From Callaeas wilsoni (Eukaryota; Chordata; Aves; Passeriformes; Callaeidae), in the NCBI GenBank assembly GCA_013398955.1, contig VWPU01011837.1, forward strand, positions 62,001 to 126,000: a stretch of DNA of 64,000 nt, in the 5' to 3' direction. Position numbers and translations under genes: made by a program. The notes below the pieces were generated by a model that saw only the letters and a program-made list of their open reading frames with translations, ran no database searches and was not told the origin of the DNA. Positions 24,101 through 35,000 of this stretch are shown piece by piece. Position 1 is the stretch's first letter. The number at the start of each line of letters is the position of its first letter.

Positions 24101-27100
24101 AATTTTATTCCTGGTACACAAGAAAGTGTCTACACTGCCTTTATCTACTGTTTTAATTCACATATAACCTCACTGCACTGGTCGTCAAATGGGATTCACT
24201 CTGGCACAAAAAAGAGAATTTAGATTTTAGGAAAAAGTACGGATGGGAGCATCTAAACCTTAGATGTGTTGTGGGCAGAAGTCAATCAACAGCACACTTG
24301 GCTATAACAGGGTACAGCTTTAACTTCAGTGTCCAGTGACTGAGAAGTGTTAATCTGAACCTCAAACACAGCTCTAGGCTGCAATTTGCCAGTGGATTAA
24401 AAAACTCTAAGTCTGGTCTGAGAAACTATGCTTAGCACCTCCAGCCAGTTTTAGACCTTCACCCTTTGCCCCTTTCTTCCCAGAAGTTTCAAAGCAGTAC
24501 ATGCAAACTGGTTTATGCCCTTAACTGGGTCCAGATTCTCTTCTTTCTGATGGATATTTTAGGAGAATATGCTTTATCGCTATGATTTGTTTTTTCATCT
24601 ACTGTAGAAAATGGGATATACCTATGTAAAATGATGGAATTGGGAAGAGAATGGGATTGAACTTTTCTCACTCACTGGGCAGATTTCTACCTAGAAATTT
24701 CCCTTTGTCCCATGGCCAAAAAAATCAAAATGGAATATAAATTGCATACCATTTCCCCCCAACAAGCAAACCCCCAAACCTGTCACATCAATAACATGCG
24801 TGATGTTCAGTTCCGCTCATGCTTCACTTACTGGTTCTCCTCAGATTAGGAGGACTGTGCCTTAAGGTACATTGGTTGGCCCAATTTTGGGCATTCTCTG
24901 CAGCTGGAGGACACCATTCCTTAACAAGAAAAGAGAATATCTGTCACATACCTATGAATAACCCCTCATAAAGGAACAACATTTAGACATTACATTTAAA
25001 ATAAGAAAAAAGACAAATGCAAAATCCTTTTCATCCCATGTTTTGAGGGGAGAGGTAGGTAGGAGCAAAGTTACTGTGCACCAAGGGAACAGAAACTGTG
25101 AAGCCTGATGAAGAATGCATCAGAAAGAAATTAGTTATGCTATGGATCTTTCTTCTCCTTTTAATTTTCCTTCAAAAGAAAGAGACATTACTGCTCACAC
25201 ACCACCAAATTTTCCAGTTTTTCTCTTCCGCCTGCCCAGCTGTATGTTTCTCTTGGTTCTGGCTGTGCTGAATCCTTAGGAAAGGTCTGCAGAAGGAATT
25301 TGTGGCTAAATAAAATAATGTGACCCTGCATACAGTCCTGTATCTCTCATAGAGTCCATCACTCATTAAAAATAGATTTACAGCACACAACTTACCATCT
25401 TCATCATGTTGCTGGCAGTTGGTTTTACTTCTCTCCTGAGGGCATTATGTCTGTCAACAATCAGCTTTTGCTGCTCTGCTCTGCTGCTTGACAGAGCACT
25501 GAGAGCTTCAGGTTCCTAAATTGAAAAAAAATTTTGTATTTCTGTTTTATTTGAATGTAACTAAATCCTGCATCATGTGTAGGAAATATTAAAATACCAA
25601 AATTTTACTATCAACCAAGGAGATAATCCTTGTGAAGGAGGAAGAACTGTGGCCTGCTTTGTCTCCTTAGTATCTCTAGGGGTGCTTCCATGTGGAGCAG
25701 CATTTCAGTGGTTCCACAGTGTAGAGCTTAGCAATAATTACACTGATTCCTGTATTGTATCTTCCAGCCCTCTGTGGAGGACTGAGGTATTCTGGAATGC
25801 CTCTGTGCCTGTAGACTCCTGCATTTAGGCAACAGAATCAGACTTATTTACTAATACTATAATTTCCTAAGGAGATGTTGCAGAAAGAGGATCTAAAAAT
25901 CAGCTGAATGCATGAATTATGTTTATGATGTGTTTCTCTTCTGCTTTATTTTAAATATCCCTATCAATGTTCTTCTATTGAAGAAATCTGTTGTTTAATC
26001 ACAGGATCTTCACAGGCCTCTTGTGGTACTTCATTAGAGCATCCCACAGAACAGAAAATGTCTATACCTTTCATGCCACACATTTTCTTCCATTTCTATC
26101 ATAACTGATAAAATTTCTCTTGCTTTTCATGTGTTCTCTAATTAAAAAATAGCCATGTGAGGAACTCAGCCTCCTCTTTACATCCACTCTCAACCAGTCT
26201 AGACTGCAGCATGGAGAGGATAAATTGAAGAATTAGGGGGAAATGCAGTCAAGCCATTGGTCACATCCAGTGTTTCTGAAGCAGAAGTAGCAAACTACAA
26301 ATTTCAGACTAAGTTTGGGTTGGGAGGAACCACTCTATGTCTGCATCCAGGGTGTTAATTTAGCTGTTTGCAGGAAATCAGGGATACGGGCTGAGCGGAT
26401 GGGACTGTGAGCAAAGGGAGAGACAATACCTCAGGACCTGTAGGATGAGAAGGGAAGAGAGGTACGTAAATGGTATCTGTAAACCTGTGTGGAATTAATG
26501 GGAAGAGTGCTGGATCTTTGAGAGGTCCAGATTACTGGATTTGTGTATGGAAACTTCTGGAAAATATAGTTATCTCTGACCCAACTCATAAGTAACGCTG
26601 AATCTTCAGATGTGTTTTGTGCAAATGTGGAAACAGACAACTGCTTTGAAATGAAGCAGACTTCAAGGATAAATGCTTTCCAGATCCTAAATATCTCATA
26701 AGAATCTTCCTGCATATGTCTGGTGTGCACAGGAAAACCCATATTCAGTCGGTCTACAAGTGCCTCAGGACCCACCCAAATTTTCCAAATAAGAAATATG
26801 TATTCTACCTGTCCGGTGGATGGAGGCAGCACAGCTGTGAGACACAGGAGCATCACTGGCAGAATCATCTCTGAAAAGGTGAGAATGAGGAATTAATTTT
26901 TTTTTTTACACAGCTTTCATTTCTGTGAATACATAAATATATCTTTCTCCTGTGTGTTTGCTGGCTTTTGCTCAAGTTCCTTCCTTCCTTCCTTCCTTCC
27001 TTCCTTCCTTCCTTCCTTCCTTCCTTCCCATCCATTTTTAGAACTAAAATAATAATTTTAATTCCCCCTCTTTATTTCCAAATTTCTATGAATCAACTGC

Positions 27101-29872
27101 TTTTTACATCTCGTACTTCCTGCTGGAATATCTCCACAGGTATTCATAGGTATTTTTGCTGCCCTTCCCTCAGGAAGCCTATTGCTTGTTTCCAAACTGT
27201 GGAATGGGATGGGATGCTGCTCTTAGCTTGTTTCCATGTCTAGGTTGGTCTGAAGATTCCCTGCCTCTCATTGCCTGCTTTGACTGGAGTGCTTTAGTTG
27301 AAAGGGGAATTAGACACTGAGTGCATGTGATCTCTACAGTCGGGTGTAGGAGTCAGGATTCAAAACCCATTCAAAGCTTGATGACCGGCACTGTGAAATC
27401 GTGCATGTGAGCTGGGGCAGAACTGGGAAAGGCCTGTTTCAGGAAGCTTTTTTTGTTTTTATCCATTTTAATGAAAATCTTGATTATATTACAAATAATA
27501 AGAAATTACAAGAGAAATTAGTGTCTTTTCTAATGTGATTCTTGGTGTTTCATATGCAGGGCCGGGAGTAGGACTTTGATGATCCTTGTGGGTCCCATCC
27601 AACTCAGGTTATTCTACAAATATCTGATTCTAATTGAAGAAGCATCCACCAGACCTTGGACTCGAAGGCTCCCCTTGCCTGGGAGGCTCAAATCACGACT
27701 CCAGTGACCCAGGAGGTCACTGCAAAGTTCAGGTATCTGCAGTCAGTCACACGAGTTACATTCACCTTGTTTCTGCTCAGCTACCTCGGGCAGGCCAGCA
27801 GGTGACTAGAGTGGAATTTACTTGTTCTGGCAATTTTCCCAGCCTCCCACTCCAAGGGAATTTATGGGCATGTTACCACAGAGGTATATTATTAGCTTAA
27901 CTTGTTTGGTTTTAAGGGGCTGCTAGTTTTAAATTATTCTTGGGGAGAGGCCAGTAGAGTTCACTGATCCTTTCATAATCAGCAAAGCCCCTTTACCTCG
28001 AGGCAGTTCATATAAAACACGAGGTGCTCTGGAGAACACTGGTGCTTGTGGAGAACACGTGGTTAAGAAAAACTATTCTTTTCCAGGTGTTACAGGAAGG
28101 CCCCAGTTCTACACCAGCTTCTTACGTTGCACTGGGGGTGACCCACGGTGCCCAGCCTTAGGCAGGGATGCTGCTCCAGCTCTGCTGAACAACAAAGCCC
28201 GTGGACTGTGACTATGGGCAGCTGCAGCTCAGAGGCCAAAAAACCGGAAAGACTGGTCACATCTGTCCAATTAGACTCTCACAGCCTTCAAAACAGGGTG
28301 GCTTATTCCAAACACTTGTAGTTGAGGGAAGAGCTAGTTGATCCAGGGGAAAGCATACGTATATGTAACAGAATAAGTCATTGATCGCCTGTTCTTAGTA
28401 TTGCTTTATGTCCCCTACTTTTAATTTTGACATCACCTCTGCCTCCTTGAAGTGCTTTAGAATCACAGGACTTTTTTCTTATTAACTTTTCTAATGCTTA
28501 TTTCTCAGAGCCATTACAAAACTTTGCACTTTATCTGACCTAGGTGTTTAGCAACAAAAGGTTATACTCCCAATATCATGAAAAAAATATTGTTTTCACT
28601 TAATTTCTAAATAGAAAGTAAATAGAATTGGGGTTATTTTAGCTGTACTCAAGTAACAAGCAAAAATATGTCTTTTGAGTGCAAAATATGATGAGATGCA
28701 AATAGAAAACAACCCTTTTTGCACATAAAATATTTTTTAAAGGAAAAAAATACTTCCCTGAAATTGTGAAGCTTTCTATTTTGCAAACCAAGCTGAAGAA
28801 GCTAACTTAGAGACATGGGCAAAGTATTCATTCACTGTACTATTTTCTATGAATTAACTTACAATTAAATATAATTGGTAATTTAATACATGATACAAGT
28901 TTCAAAATGCCATTGGAATGCTTTTTAAGACCCAGTGGGTTTCCCGCTCCAAGATATTAACATACTTTTGGCAATCCCACTGATTTCAACCAAATGCTTA
29001 CAGTTTATGAGATGTAAATTTAATTGCTCTGCATTAATTTCTAGGCACCGGTCCTAAAATCAGTCTCTCTCTCCCCCTCCCCTGTTCCCCCTCAATCAAA
29101 CATAAATCAGGACACGTGCCAAGTCTTACTGACTTTCCTGCAGATCCATCTGTATACCGGGATCTGCCACTGAAAGATGGTGCTTTAGCATCCCTAGTTT
29201 GTATGAGTTTGCCAAACTCATGTGAATATGTTTTTCCCATCTCTCCTTCTAAAAAAAAAGAAATAAAAAAAGTGTGTCCAAAATTATTCATTTAATTGAG
29301 TAACCATTACAAAAAGGTCCCAATTATTTTTCATTATCCTTGAAAAAGACCTGAAATAGAATAATGTCTCTGTCATTGCACTTGTACAGCATCATTGCAC
29401 TTGCACAGCCACTTTGCAGCAGAGGAGTCAATTAAACAAGGTGGTAATTTCCCCACTCTGAAAATAGGTGGTGATAGAAACATGAACCAATAGAACTTAC
29501 TGAGCTGAATATATATCCCATTCAATGTGTTTTACTGTCTCTCTGTCCCCTTCTCTAGGAGCATATAATTTATTAAGATGCTGCTTTCTTGATATAGGTG
29601 CCTTTTCTTGTGTTTTTTATTGTTCATCCATTTTCTCTACCTTTTTGTTTTAGCTTGTGTTACACTATTACCTATATAATCCTTATTTTTCACTGAATAA
29701 GATCCTCTTCTGTGACTGTCCTAAATTTTCAAGAAGTCTTCTGATAGGTTGAATTTTAATACATGAAAAAAATCACAATAATTTAAGCCAACGAATCAAG
29801 GTGAATCTTACCTTTTGTTTCCATGAAGATCAGAAGTTTCTTCTGTCCTTCGTCAGGTAGTTGTGGGATTGG
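21099..29872 (-). CDS. CRISP: Cysteine-rich secretory protein (CRISP/CAP superfamily), 3' end not found
   Basis: This is a secreted CAP-domain protein gene with seven exons visible. The exons at 29812-29872 (mostly 5' UTR), 26809-26870, 25396-25515, 24832-24919, 23586-23731, 22760-22854 and 21099-21187 join with consistent phases (0, 0, 1, 0, 2, 1) and GT-AG introns. They give about 199 codons. The order is signal peptide [20 protein letters not shown], then the CAP domain, then the start of the cysteine-rich hinge. Both PR-1 signatures are intact: GHYTQMVWHNS (CAP1, across exons 5 and 6) and [12 protein letters not shown] (CAP2, across exons 6 and 7). The likely tetrad residues are present: His in DRHNALRR, Glu in CGENLF and His in GHYTQ. 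Hinge cysteines follow in [15 protein letters not shown]. Family members are about 240 residues, so roughly 40 C-terminal residues (the ICR domain) are missing here. CRISPs act outside the cell; family roles include sperm maturation, ion-channel modulation and venom or immune secretions. The family call is firm. Which paralogue (CRISP1, 2 or 3-like) cannot be settled from sequence alone. Confidence 0.93.
21342..22337 (+). mobile_element. Solo LTR of an avian endogenous retrovirus
   Basis: This element of about 996 bp starts TGTGTTGGGTTTG and ends CCCACAACA. It has several internal 'cagcccatggaggactccac'-type repeats, a gagagaaatcactctgcag block and an AATAAA at 22150-22155. The structure is that of a family of long LTRs common in songbirds (TguLTR5-like, named from memory of the family). 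No second LTR and no gag, pol or env sequence is seen nearby, so it is a solo LTR. It lies in CRISP intron 6, antisense to the gene. The flanks acata and agata could be a decayed 5-bp target duplication (4 of 5 match). Confidence 0.82.
22760..22854 (-). CDS. CRISP: CRISP exon 6: [12 protein letters not shown] to CQYCP
   Basis: This exon has 95 bases (31 codons plus two bases) between a tacctacag acceptor and a gtacgtat donor. It encodes [16 protein letters not shown] and then [15 protein letters not shown]. It holds the second half of the CAP1 signature, four conserved cysteines and most of CAP2. The residue run SNTT contains a possible N-glycosylation sequon (N-T-T). Confidence 0.95.
23381..23444. 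repeat. 32-bp tandem duplication in CRISP intron 5
   Basis: Two adjacent copies begin ctattattttcatt (23381-23412 and 23413-23444) and differ at about four positions. This is a local duplication with no known function. Confidence 0.85.
23586..23731 (-). CDS. CRISP: CRISP exon 5: CGENLF to GHYTQ
   Basis: This exon has 146 bases between a cttttcag acceptor and a gtagatgg donor. It encodes [19 protein letters not shown] and then [20 protein letters not shown] and GAVFGHYTQ. The glutamate of CGEN and the histidine of GHYTQ are conserved CAP-site residues. The exon begins by completing an Asn codon with exon 4 and ends in phase 0 after HYTQ. Confidence 0.95.
24832..24919 (-). CDS. CRISP: CRISP exon 4: CAP helix with WANQC motif
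   Basis: This exon has 88 bases (29 codons plus one base) between a gttaag acceptor and a gtaagtga donor. It encodes [17 protein letters not shown] and then [21 protein letters not shown] is a hallmark CRISP block. The residue after EW is cysteine, where family members usually have serine or a similar residue. It adds one cysteine to the normal CAP-domain set. Confidence 0.94.
25396..25515 (-). CDS. CRISP: CRISP exon 3: N-terminal part of the CAP domain
   Basis: This exon has exactly 40 codons in phase 0, between a caatttag acceptor and a gtaagttg donor. It encodes a serine-rich linker and then the conserved block [19 protein letters not shown] ending NMMKM. Its histidine is the first of the CAP tetrad residues. 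The split after MMKM is the usual CRISP exon boundary, just before the E-W of the next exon. Confidence 0.94.
26809..26870 (-). CDS. CRISP: CRISP exon 2: signal peptide
   Basis: The acceptor is cttttcag before AGATGATT. The ATG at 26868 opens 20 codons, [20 protein letters not shown], a hydrophobic signal peptide with a plausible cleavage near STG/Q. The exon ends in phase 0 at a gtagaatac donor. This start is chosen because CRISP precursors normally begin one or two residues before the hydrophobic core. Reading through the donor makes a longer open frame (145 codons) that is intronic and not coding. Confidence 0.9.
26977..27028. repeat. (TTCC)n microsatellite, 13 units, in CRISP intron 1
   Basis: A pure tetranucleotide run about 110 bp upstream of CRISP exon 2 (in transcript orientation). 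On the transcribed strand it reads GGAA repeats, which are purine-rich. Confidence 0.97.
27558..27631 (+). mobile_element. Short CR1 3' tail in CRISP intron 1
   Basis: Only the last 70 or so bases are present: 'aggactttgatgatccttgt', then 'gggtcccatccaactcaggt' and a decayed ATTCTA tail. It is antisense to the CRISP gene. Confidence 0.65.
29373..29411. repeat. 19-bp tandem duplication in CRISP intron 1
   Basis: 'tcattgcacttgtacagca' is followed directly by 'tcattgcacttgcacagcc', with two differences. Confidence 0.8.
29812..29872 (-). other. CRISP: CRISP exon 1 (5' UTR, with an in-frame upstream ATG)
   Basis: The exon ends at a strong donor (AAAAG followed by gtaagatt) at 29812/29811. Its 5' end at about 29872 is inferred from a TATA box some 30 bases upstream. 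It carries ATG GAA ACA AAA G (A of ATG at 29824), which joins in frame to exon 2. Translation could therefore start here and give METKE ahead of the usual MILPV start. The donor and TATA spacing are seen directly. The transcription start itself is inferred. Confidence 0.7.
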
Positions 29873-29894
29873 CTGGAATTCTTCACTGGAGGGT

Positions 29895-29903
29895 GATTTA
29901 TAG
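29895..29903 (-). promoter_or_regulatory. TATA box of the CRISP promoter
   Basis: The minus strand reads CTATAAATC here, about 30 bases before the proposed transcription start and about 90 bases before the exon 1 splice donor. This is the geometry of a focused, TATA-driven promoter, as is common for tissue-restricted secreted proteins. No CpG island is associated with it. Confidence 0.6.
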
Positions 29904-29905
29904 TT

Positions 29906-31050
29906 CTCCTGTTTCCTGATAGGACAAGGTGATTCAGCGTCACAGGTATTACAAAATTCAGGTAGTGGCCAGATAGAACAGCGTATTTTTCAAGCACAAA
30001 TTCATCCAAAAAGGAGATTGTTTCCTTGTGTTCCATTTTAATTTCCTCTTACTTCTTGCACTGGAAGAGATGGAATACTCTGAAATGATTTTTGGATGTA
30101 TTACACCTTAAATGTGAAAGTTGTAGTCAATGGGATCACTGGGTATAACGCTCTCTGCTAATGATTGACACATCCAGTTGTAGTAACATTTGATCCTAAT
30201 CTCCAGCAATGCAAATAAACTCAGCTGGCTACTGAGTTTATTATTGTTATTATTATTATTTTTATTATTATTATTATTATTTAACAATGCCTCCAGACAG
30301 ACATTGTTGTAACCAAGATGGAATCTTGCCCATTGATTTTTCCATGGGAGTTTAAAAAGTCTTGGGCCAGGTTCCTGTCCATGCCCTGGCTTCTCTACGT
30401 CAGTCCTATAGTGTAAAAACCAAACAAGGAGACAAGGATGTTTCTTTAATTTATAATTTTAATGAATATTGGATAAAGAGTAAAAGATTACAATGCACTC
30501 TAACACTAAAACACATATTTGTTTTGGCATTTCCGGGTACATGGGGTAAGATGGGATGGAACACTGCCAGATCAGAAGGACATTTGTGTGTGCACTGACT
30601 GCTTCTGTCCACATTCAATCTCTAGTAATTGTTGACCAGACCAGCTGTCATTGTCTGCTTTTATATCAAATGTTGCCATTTTTCTATTTAAATTCAGATG
30701 TCCTCTCCTCACAGTCACTCAGCTCCTCCCTGAGTCCTTATGTTGTGCCTTCAGAACAGGCCTTTGCTTTTCCACACCTGGAAAAGCAGCACCTTGGCTC
30801 TGCCAGATGAAATGACAGTGGGGTGGTTGGATGGTTTGTAATTATGTGGAGAGGAACACACCTTCAGCAAGTCTGGGGTTCACACCAAACTGCAGGGAGC
30901 AGTCCATATGCTGGATAAAAAGGCTGTCATTCAGATAAGTCTCAAAAAGCTGGAGACATGATTTGACAGAAAAGATCTGAAAGCAAACGACTGAGAGATA
31001 TCAATTGTCTCAGGAACAGCTCTACGAAATACATTAGGGGTTGGTCTTGG
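29906..31050. other. Upstream flank of CRISP
   Basis: Holds the TTA microsatellite and AT-rich unique DNA. No coding exon is seen. Proximal regulatory elements of the CRISP promoter would be expected in the first few hundred bases. Confidence 0.5.
30238..30282. repeat. (TTA)n microsatellite, slightly interrupted
   Basis: Trinucleotide TTA/ATT run of about 45 bp, located about 340 bp upstream of the CRISP TATA box. Confidence 0.95.
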
Positions 31051-31121
31051 CCATAGAATGGTTTGGGTTGGAAGGGACCTTAGAGATCATTTACTTCCAA
31101 CCCTCTTGGCATGGGCAGGGG
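31051..31121 (-). mobile_element. Short CR1 3' end
   Basis: The near-intact tail 'catagaatggtttgggttgg' is followed by 'aagggaccttagagatcatt', then breaks off after 'catgggcagggg'. Confidence 0.8.
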
Positions 31122-31160
31122 TGATCTGAGAGGTCTTTTCCAATGTAAATGGTTCTAGGA
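31122..31160 (+). mobile_element. CR1 3' tail, opposite orientation
   Basis: 'gatctgagaggtcttttcca' followed by 'atggttctagga' resembles the sense 3' tail of another CR1. It abuts the preceding antisense piece directly. Confidence 0.5.
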
Positions 31161-31272
31161 GAAGTTGCACAAGAGTCATCATGAACGACGAACTGCATTA
31201 GACACTGCATAGTGCACATGCTGAAAACAGTGATTAAACCCGCTTTTGAGCAATTCTGAAATGATGCTGAGA

Positions 31273-31470
31273 CTGCTGTGTCCAGTTTTAGAGGCCCCAG
31301 TATTAGAAAGGCATTAAAAAAGTGGAGTAAGCCCAGCAAAGGACTACTGTGTTGGAAAGGGAGAAGGCAGAGATTGACTCTTTTACAACACAAGACGTGA
31401 GGTTGAACATGGTGTTGGACCAGATGTGTCCAGAGATCCTGTGCAACCAAAACTGTTCTAAGGTTGTGTG
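31273..31470 (+). mobile_element. Degraded CR1 fragment
   Basis: 'tgctgtgtccagttttagag' followed by a spaced match to 'agtggagtaagcccagcaaa', ending near 'accaaaactgttctaaggtt'. It is diverged and internally deleted. Confidence 0.6.
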
Positions 31471-31858
31471 ATTTTTATGTTGTTTACACTGGAGAGGGAC
31501 AAAGTGAGACTTGTCTTATTTTATTTGTTGACAGATATGACAGTTCAACACATTACAGTGGGAACCTCTAATTGCTGTATGAGAAAACAAGTGTTATTAA
31601 CATAATCATTATAACCATTACTAATGAAAAGGTTCTATGCAGGTGATCAGTGAGCAATGGATCATACTGTATCCTATTATGCTTGTCAGTCATCTCCCTG
31701 CCTGATTTACACTGAGACCTCGTGAATCACCTCCCTACTCAAGTGTAAGAGCTGCCTATAAATCCGAGAGATGATTCAGAGCAACAACCTATCCCCTGAT
31801 AACATTTCTGTGAATATTCTGTCATGCCACTTCGTAAGTTGTTCCCATAATTTATTTC

Positions 31859-32012
31859 CATAGAATCACAGAACATCTCAGGTTGGAAGGGACCTCAAAA
31901 GACCATTTCTCCAGCCTGCTGAGGTCCCTCTGAACGGCAGCACAAGCACCTGGTGTAGGAGCCCCTCCTTTCAGGTTTGCATCACCTGCAAACTGGCTGA
32001 TTACGTAACCCT
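31859..32012 (-). mobile_element. CR1 fragment, older subfamily
   Basis: 'catagaatcacagaacatct' and 'aggttggaagggacctcaaa' are followed by a diverged body ending near 'tttgcatcacctgcaaactg'. Confidence 0.6.
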
Positions 32013-35000
32013 CACTTCTCTAGCAAGTCCCATTCAGTCTCAGGCATTTATAGTGACTCTTTAGGCCTGGCACTGCTAATAAGAATACAATTCCTTATCT
32101 TTCTTTAAATTTTCATGCCATGTCCATCTCATCAGTCATAAGCTACTTGTTTCCAGTTTTCAGGTATGTAGAGCCCCTCTATGTCTCCTGACATTCATCT
32201 TTCAGCCACCCTTCAGATTCTGACCATGACTCCTTTAGCATCTGGTGATGACTTTAACCTGTTAATTGGTATATTTTCAGCATCTTTAGTTTTGTTATGG
32301 GAAAGTGATCAATAAACATTTGCAGTTTCTTTTGGATTTTCTTTGTTTTGATGCCTACAATATATTTCAGTGCAGTAAGCTAGATCTAGTCTGTGTATGT
32401 TGTCTTATAAATAGGTCAAACTCATTATACTTTGCCCTTATTTTCTTTATTTACTGTTCCTATTTATCCGTACCTCTCTTTTATTCTGTATCTAGCTATA
32501 CAATATCTAGGAGGAAAAGAATCTGCTCATTCTTATTTCTACAGCATATTCTAAGATAGTTTCTTAGCACAGAGCAGGGCCCCAGAGCCTATCACAGCAA
32601 GAACAAAAAACAGCAATAAACTATATAAAGAATTTAGATTCCTCTCAGCTATTTTTAGATATACAAATGATAAATATGTGACACAATATAGGTGTCTAGA
32701 GTCTCTCAATAGACAAGAAAGCAAGAGGCACCTTTCTATTTTCCAATCTTAGACCCCTACTTTCAGTAAATTACCTTCCGAAAGTATTGTTCTGTTCTTG
32801 TTGGCCGCACAGTGACTCTGACTTAAAATGCATGTCACAAAAGCTTCCAAAACTCCACTCTGCCAAATTATTTTTTTATGTGGCAGTCTCCAGATATCTA
32901 GATTCTCTTGGTATTTTTCTACTTCATGGTCGAAGAGAGAGAATTAGAGGTAGAAAAAATTAGCTTTTTTCCAGTGGAGGAAAAAATAATTGTTATCATA
33001 GATTAGGATTAAGCTAAACTAAATTTATCAATCTAAAAATTATTTTCATGTCTTTAAAGTGGTGGGTAACCTCCAGGTTCACCTTACTTAGGGAGCAACC
33101 TTGGGTGACATCCTTGTTCACTGAATAAAGCAAACACCTGAATTAGAGATGTCAAAACATTTGAGATATTTCACCTTCACAACCCCATATCCCTTTCTGT
33201 TCCTCAGTCCTGCATTAAAAATAGGTGGGATTTCATTTTCTGTCCACCACAAACGGAAAACCCAGATGCTCAGTTGGAGCTCCATTCCTGTTACACAAAT
33301 GAAATGGTCAATAAATGTATTGCTCTTAAAGACCTTCTTGGCAGTTTTCCCACTGGAATTTGAGATATAATCAGCCACATTCTTTTCCCATATTCCATAT
33401 GATACAAATTTTCTCAATTATTAGAGCATATCATTTTTTTATTAGCCTGAACAAAAGTGTGGGGTTTTTTCTGTGTATCATCTGCATTTATCTCAGGGAG
33501 GTAATTCAGTGCAGCCTCAGATTACATGGCTTGATAAATACTTTGAGTGCATTACGGAGATTCCAAGCTATATTAATAATCCTAAAAGAAACATAATGCC
33601 TCGGCTTTTATTTCTACCTCAGTTTTGTGTTTCCCAGGGCTTTCATTCTACAAGTAAACTGATGGAAATGCTGTGACATCAGCGCAGCCTTTGGGAAACA
33701 GCAGCCTGAAGGCTCCAGTGTGTATCTCTAGGAACAGACAGATTGCAAAGTCAATCACTGAGGTTTGGTACTTCCATCCTAAAAACTGCACTGGTTCTTT
33801 CAAGAGCCAATGGCACTTTCATCCCTAACTTCAGCTGAGGGCACAAACCGCAGCTCTTCCCAGAGCCAGTAACTCTAAGCCAGCAGGACTCTGAAGAAGG
33901 TTAATTTATTTAGTATTTTCAGACTTCTGCCATAGCAAATGCATTTAGCAACAGTGCATTTATTTAGAAGGATTCTGTTTCAAGGATCTACTCAACCAGG
34001 CAATCACAAGAGGAATTCAGCTAAAAATGAAATTAAATTTGCATAATTTATCTGAAAGAAGTGTCTCTGTGTTTAGGGTGAGATGTTGTTTGCCACTATC
34101 TTAGCAGTATAGCAAGGCTGTGTAACATCCTTATACCATACCACACTTTTCTATAATGTCTCCTTTAGATCTTTGTACAGTTAATTCCCAGCATGCCTGC
34201 TGTTACCAATTCTGATTTTAAAATGTCAAGAAGAAAATGTTAGATGTCATGGAAGGCAAAGTTTATGATAAGCATTTCGTGCCTGGGAAAAAAAAAAGAT
34301 AGAACAGAAGCATTCTGTGGATTTTTATAAATGTCTGATATATATTTCATACCCTTTTTTAAACATGGATCATTGAAGTATGCCCATGGAAAAGTTCCAA
34401 AATTCAGTTTCATCACTGATTGCTGCGCTGGACTAATGGAGCCCTTGTTTCTCTTCTTTCTAAGGTGATTTTTCAGGTTCTTAGCCTGGTCAAACCCCGA
34501 GGTAGTCTAAAACAAGAGTCTTCACAGGAGCAGCAGTGTCTTGTATTTAAGATTAGTAATGTACTTTGTAAAGAAAATAGACTTAGATTTTAAAAATTTA
34601 CTCTGTTAAGGTACCTAAGTGGCAGAAAAGGCAAGCTGTATTTCTGTTTTTCTGTATCTCTGCATGTGTTTATTTAACTCTCCTTGGCTTAGAGTAGAAA
34701 ATGCACTGGACAAGGAAAGTTTTGTTCACAGTGCAAATCCGTGCTGCTCCAGTACTTGTAGTTCCCCAAGCACTGAACACATTTGGGTCCTCCTTAGTGG
34801 CAGTGCAGAATTACACCTCGTGGCCTGCCAAAGGAAGGGAAACTCCCAAAATCTTTTTGAAGTGCCTCCCACAAGAAGGCTTTGTCTTGACACCATGCAC
34901 AGGAAATTTTCAAGCACAAATTTTCCTCTTTTGTAGAGCTTAATAATTATTTCTATGGATAATGTGCTTCCAGTTTTATTGAGAAAACCCAAAATATTTG

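Noticed and set aside
26431..26868. 145-codon minus frame starting MILPVMLL
   Set aside because: Only its first 20 codons are real (CRISP exon 2). The rest is read-through into intron 2 past the gtagaatac donor, and CRISP exon 3 lies elsewhere.
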